Origin: Citrobacter freundii ATCC 8090 = MTCC 1658 = NBRC 12681
GTDB lineage: Bacteria; Pseudomonadota; Gammaproteobacteria; Enterobacterales; Enterobacteriaceae
Length of the DNA: 64,000 bases
Assembly: GCF_011064845.1 (NCBI RefSeq)
Contig: NZ_CP049015.1
Location: forward strand, 1,612,001 to 1,676,000
Direction of reading: 5' to 3'
Shown here: one piece after another, positions 63,669 through 64,000 of the stretch
How positions within the stretch are numbered: the first letter of the stretch is position 1
Layout: each line of letters opens with the position of its first letter
The notes under the pieces: generated by a model
The model's input: the letters and a program-made list of their open reading frames with translations, nothing else
What the model was told of the DNA's origin: nothing
The model's database searches: none
Position numbers and translations under genes: made by a program

Positions 63669-64000
<332 letters not shown>

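Overview
The window is a stretch of enterobacterial chromosome. Gene content and order follow the Escherichia coli modF-to-glnH region almost gene for gene: modFE, acrZ, modABC, ybhA, pgl, ybhD/HIJ, ybhC, ybhB, bioA/BFCD, uvrB, ybhK, moaABCDE, ybhL, ybhN-clsB-ybhP, ybhQ, ybhRSFG-cecR, rhlE, dinG-ybiB, ybiC, ybiJ, ybiI, ybiX, fiu, mcbA, rlmF, ybiO, glnQPH. A complete histidine-utilisation (hut) locus sits between ybhC and ybhB, as remembered for Salmonella and Citrobacter and absent from E. coli. With two further non-E. coli insertions, the best guess is Citrobacter or a close relative. Species assignment is inference from gene order and remembered protein sequences; no search was run.

Layout. 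1-4757: molybdate regulation and uptake (modF partial, modE, acrZ, modABC). 4758-6737: HAD phosphatase ybhA and 6-phosphogluconolactonase. 6795-12942: LysR regulator YbhD divergent from a PrpF-like isomerase, a DASS carboxylate transporter and an aconitase-like protein; an ERIC repeat lies between the last two. 12995-20815: ybhC and hutIGC / hutUH with two HutC-type operators. 20911-26435: ybhB and the divergent biotin genes with a BirA operator. 26401-27123: an orphan branched-chain/urea-type ABC ATPase. 27893-34109: uvrB with LexA and DnaA-like boxes, ybhK, and moaABCDE preceded by a Moco riboswitch and a ModE-like site. 34151-44167: membrane and lipid genes, then the YbhGFSR ABC-2 exporter with its TetR repressor CecR. 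44389-45735: rhlE. 45804-49548: a GntR regulator / lyase-superfamily enzyme / DASS transporter cassette inserted between rhlE and dinG. 49703-54099: dinG-ybiB and ybiC. 54197-58663: DUF1471 peptides flanking ybiI, ybiX and the siderophore receptor fiu. 58874-64000: rlmF, ybiO and glnQPH (glnH partial).

Functional links. ModE is predicted to tie molybdate uptake (modABC) to cofactor synthesis (moaABCDE), which also has its own cofactor-sensing leader RNA. HutC would control histidine breakdown from two operators. BirA would control biotin synthesis from one shared bidirectional operator. LexA-type boxes precede uvrB and dinG. A Fur-type box precedes fiu. REP/BIME repeats occupy many gene ends, and no insertion sequence, prophage, CRISPR array, tRNA or rRNA was seen. 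The least understood parts are the GntR-lyase-transporter cassette with its perfect palindromic operator, the orphan ABC ATPase with a degraded signature motif beside bioD, and the YbhDHIJ carboxylate cluster.
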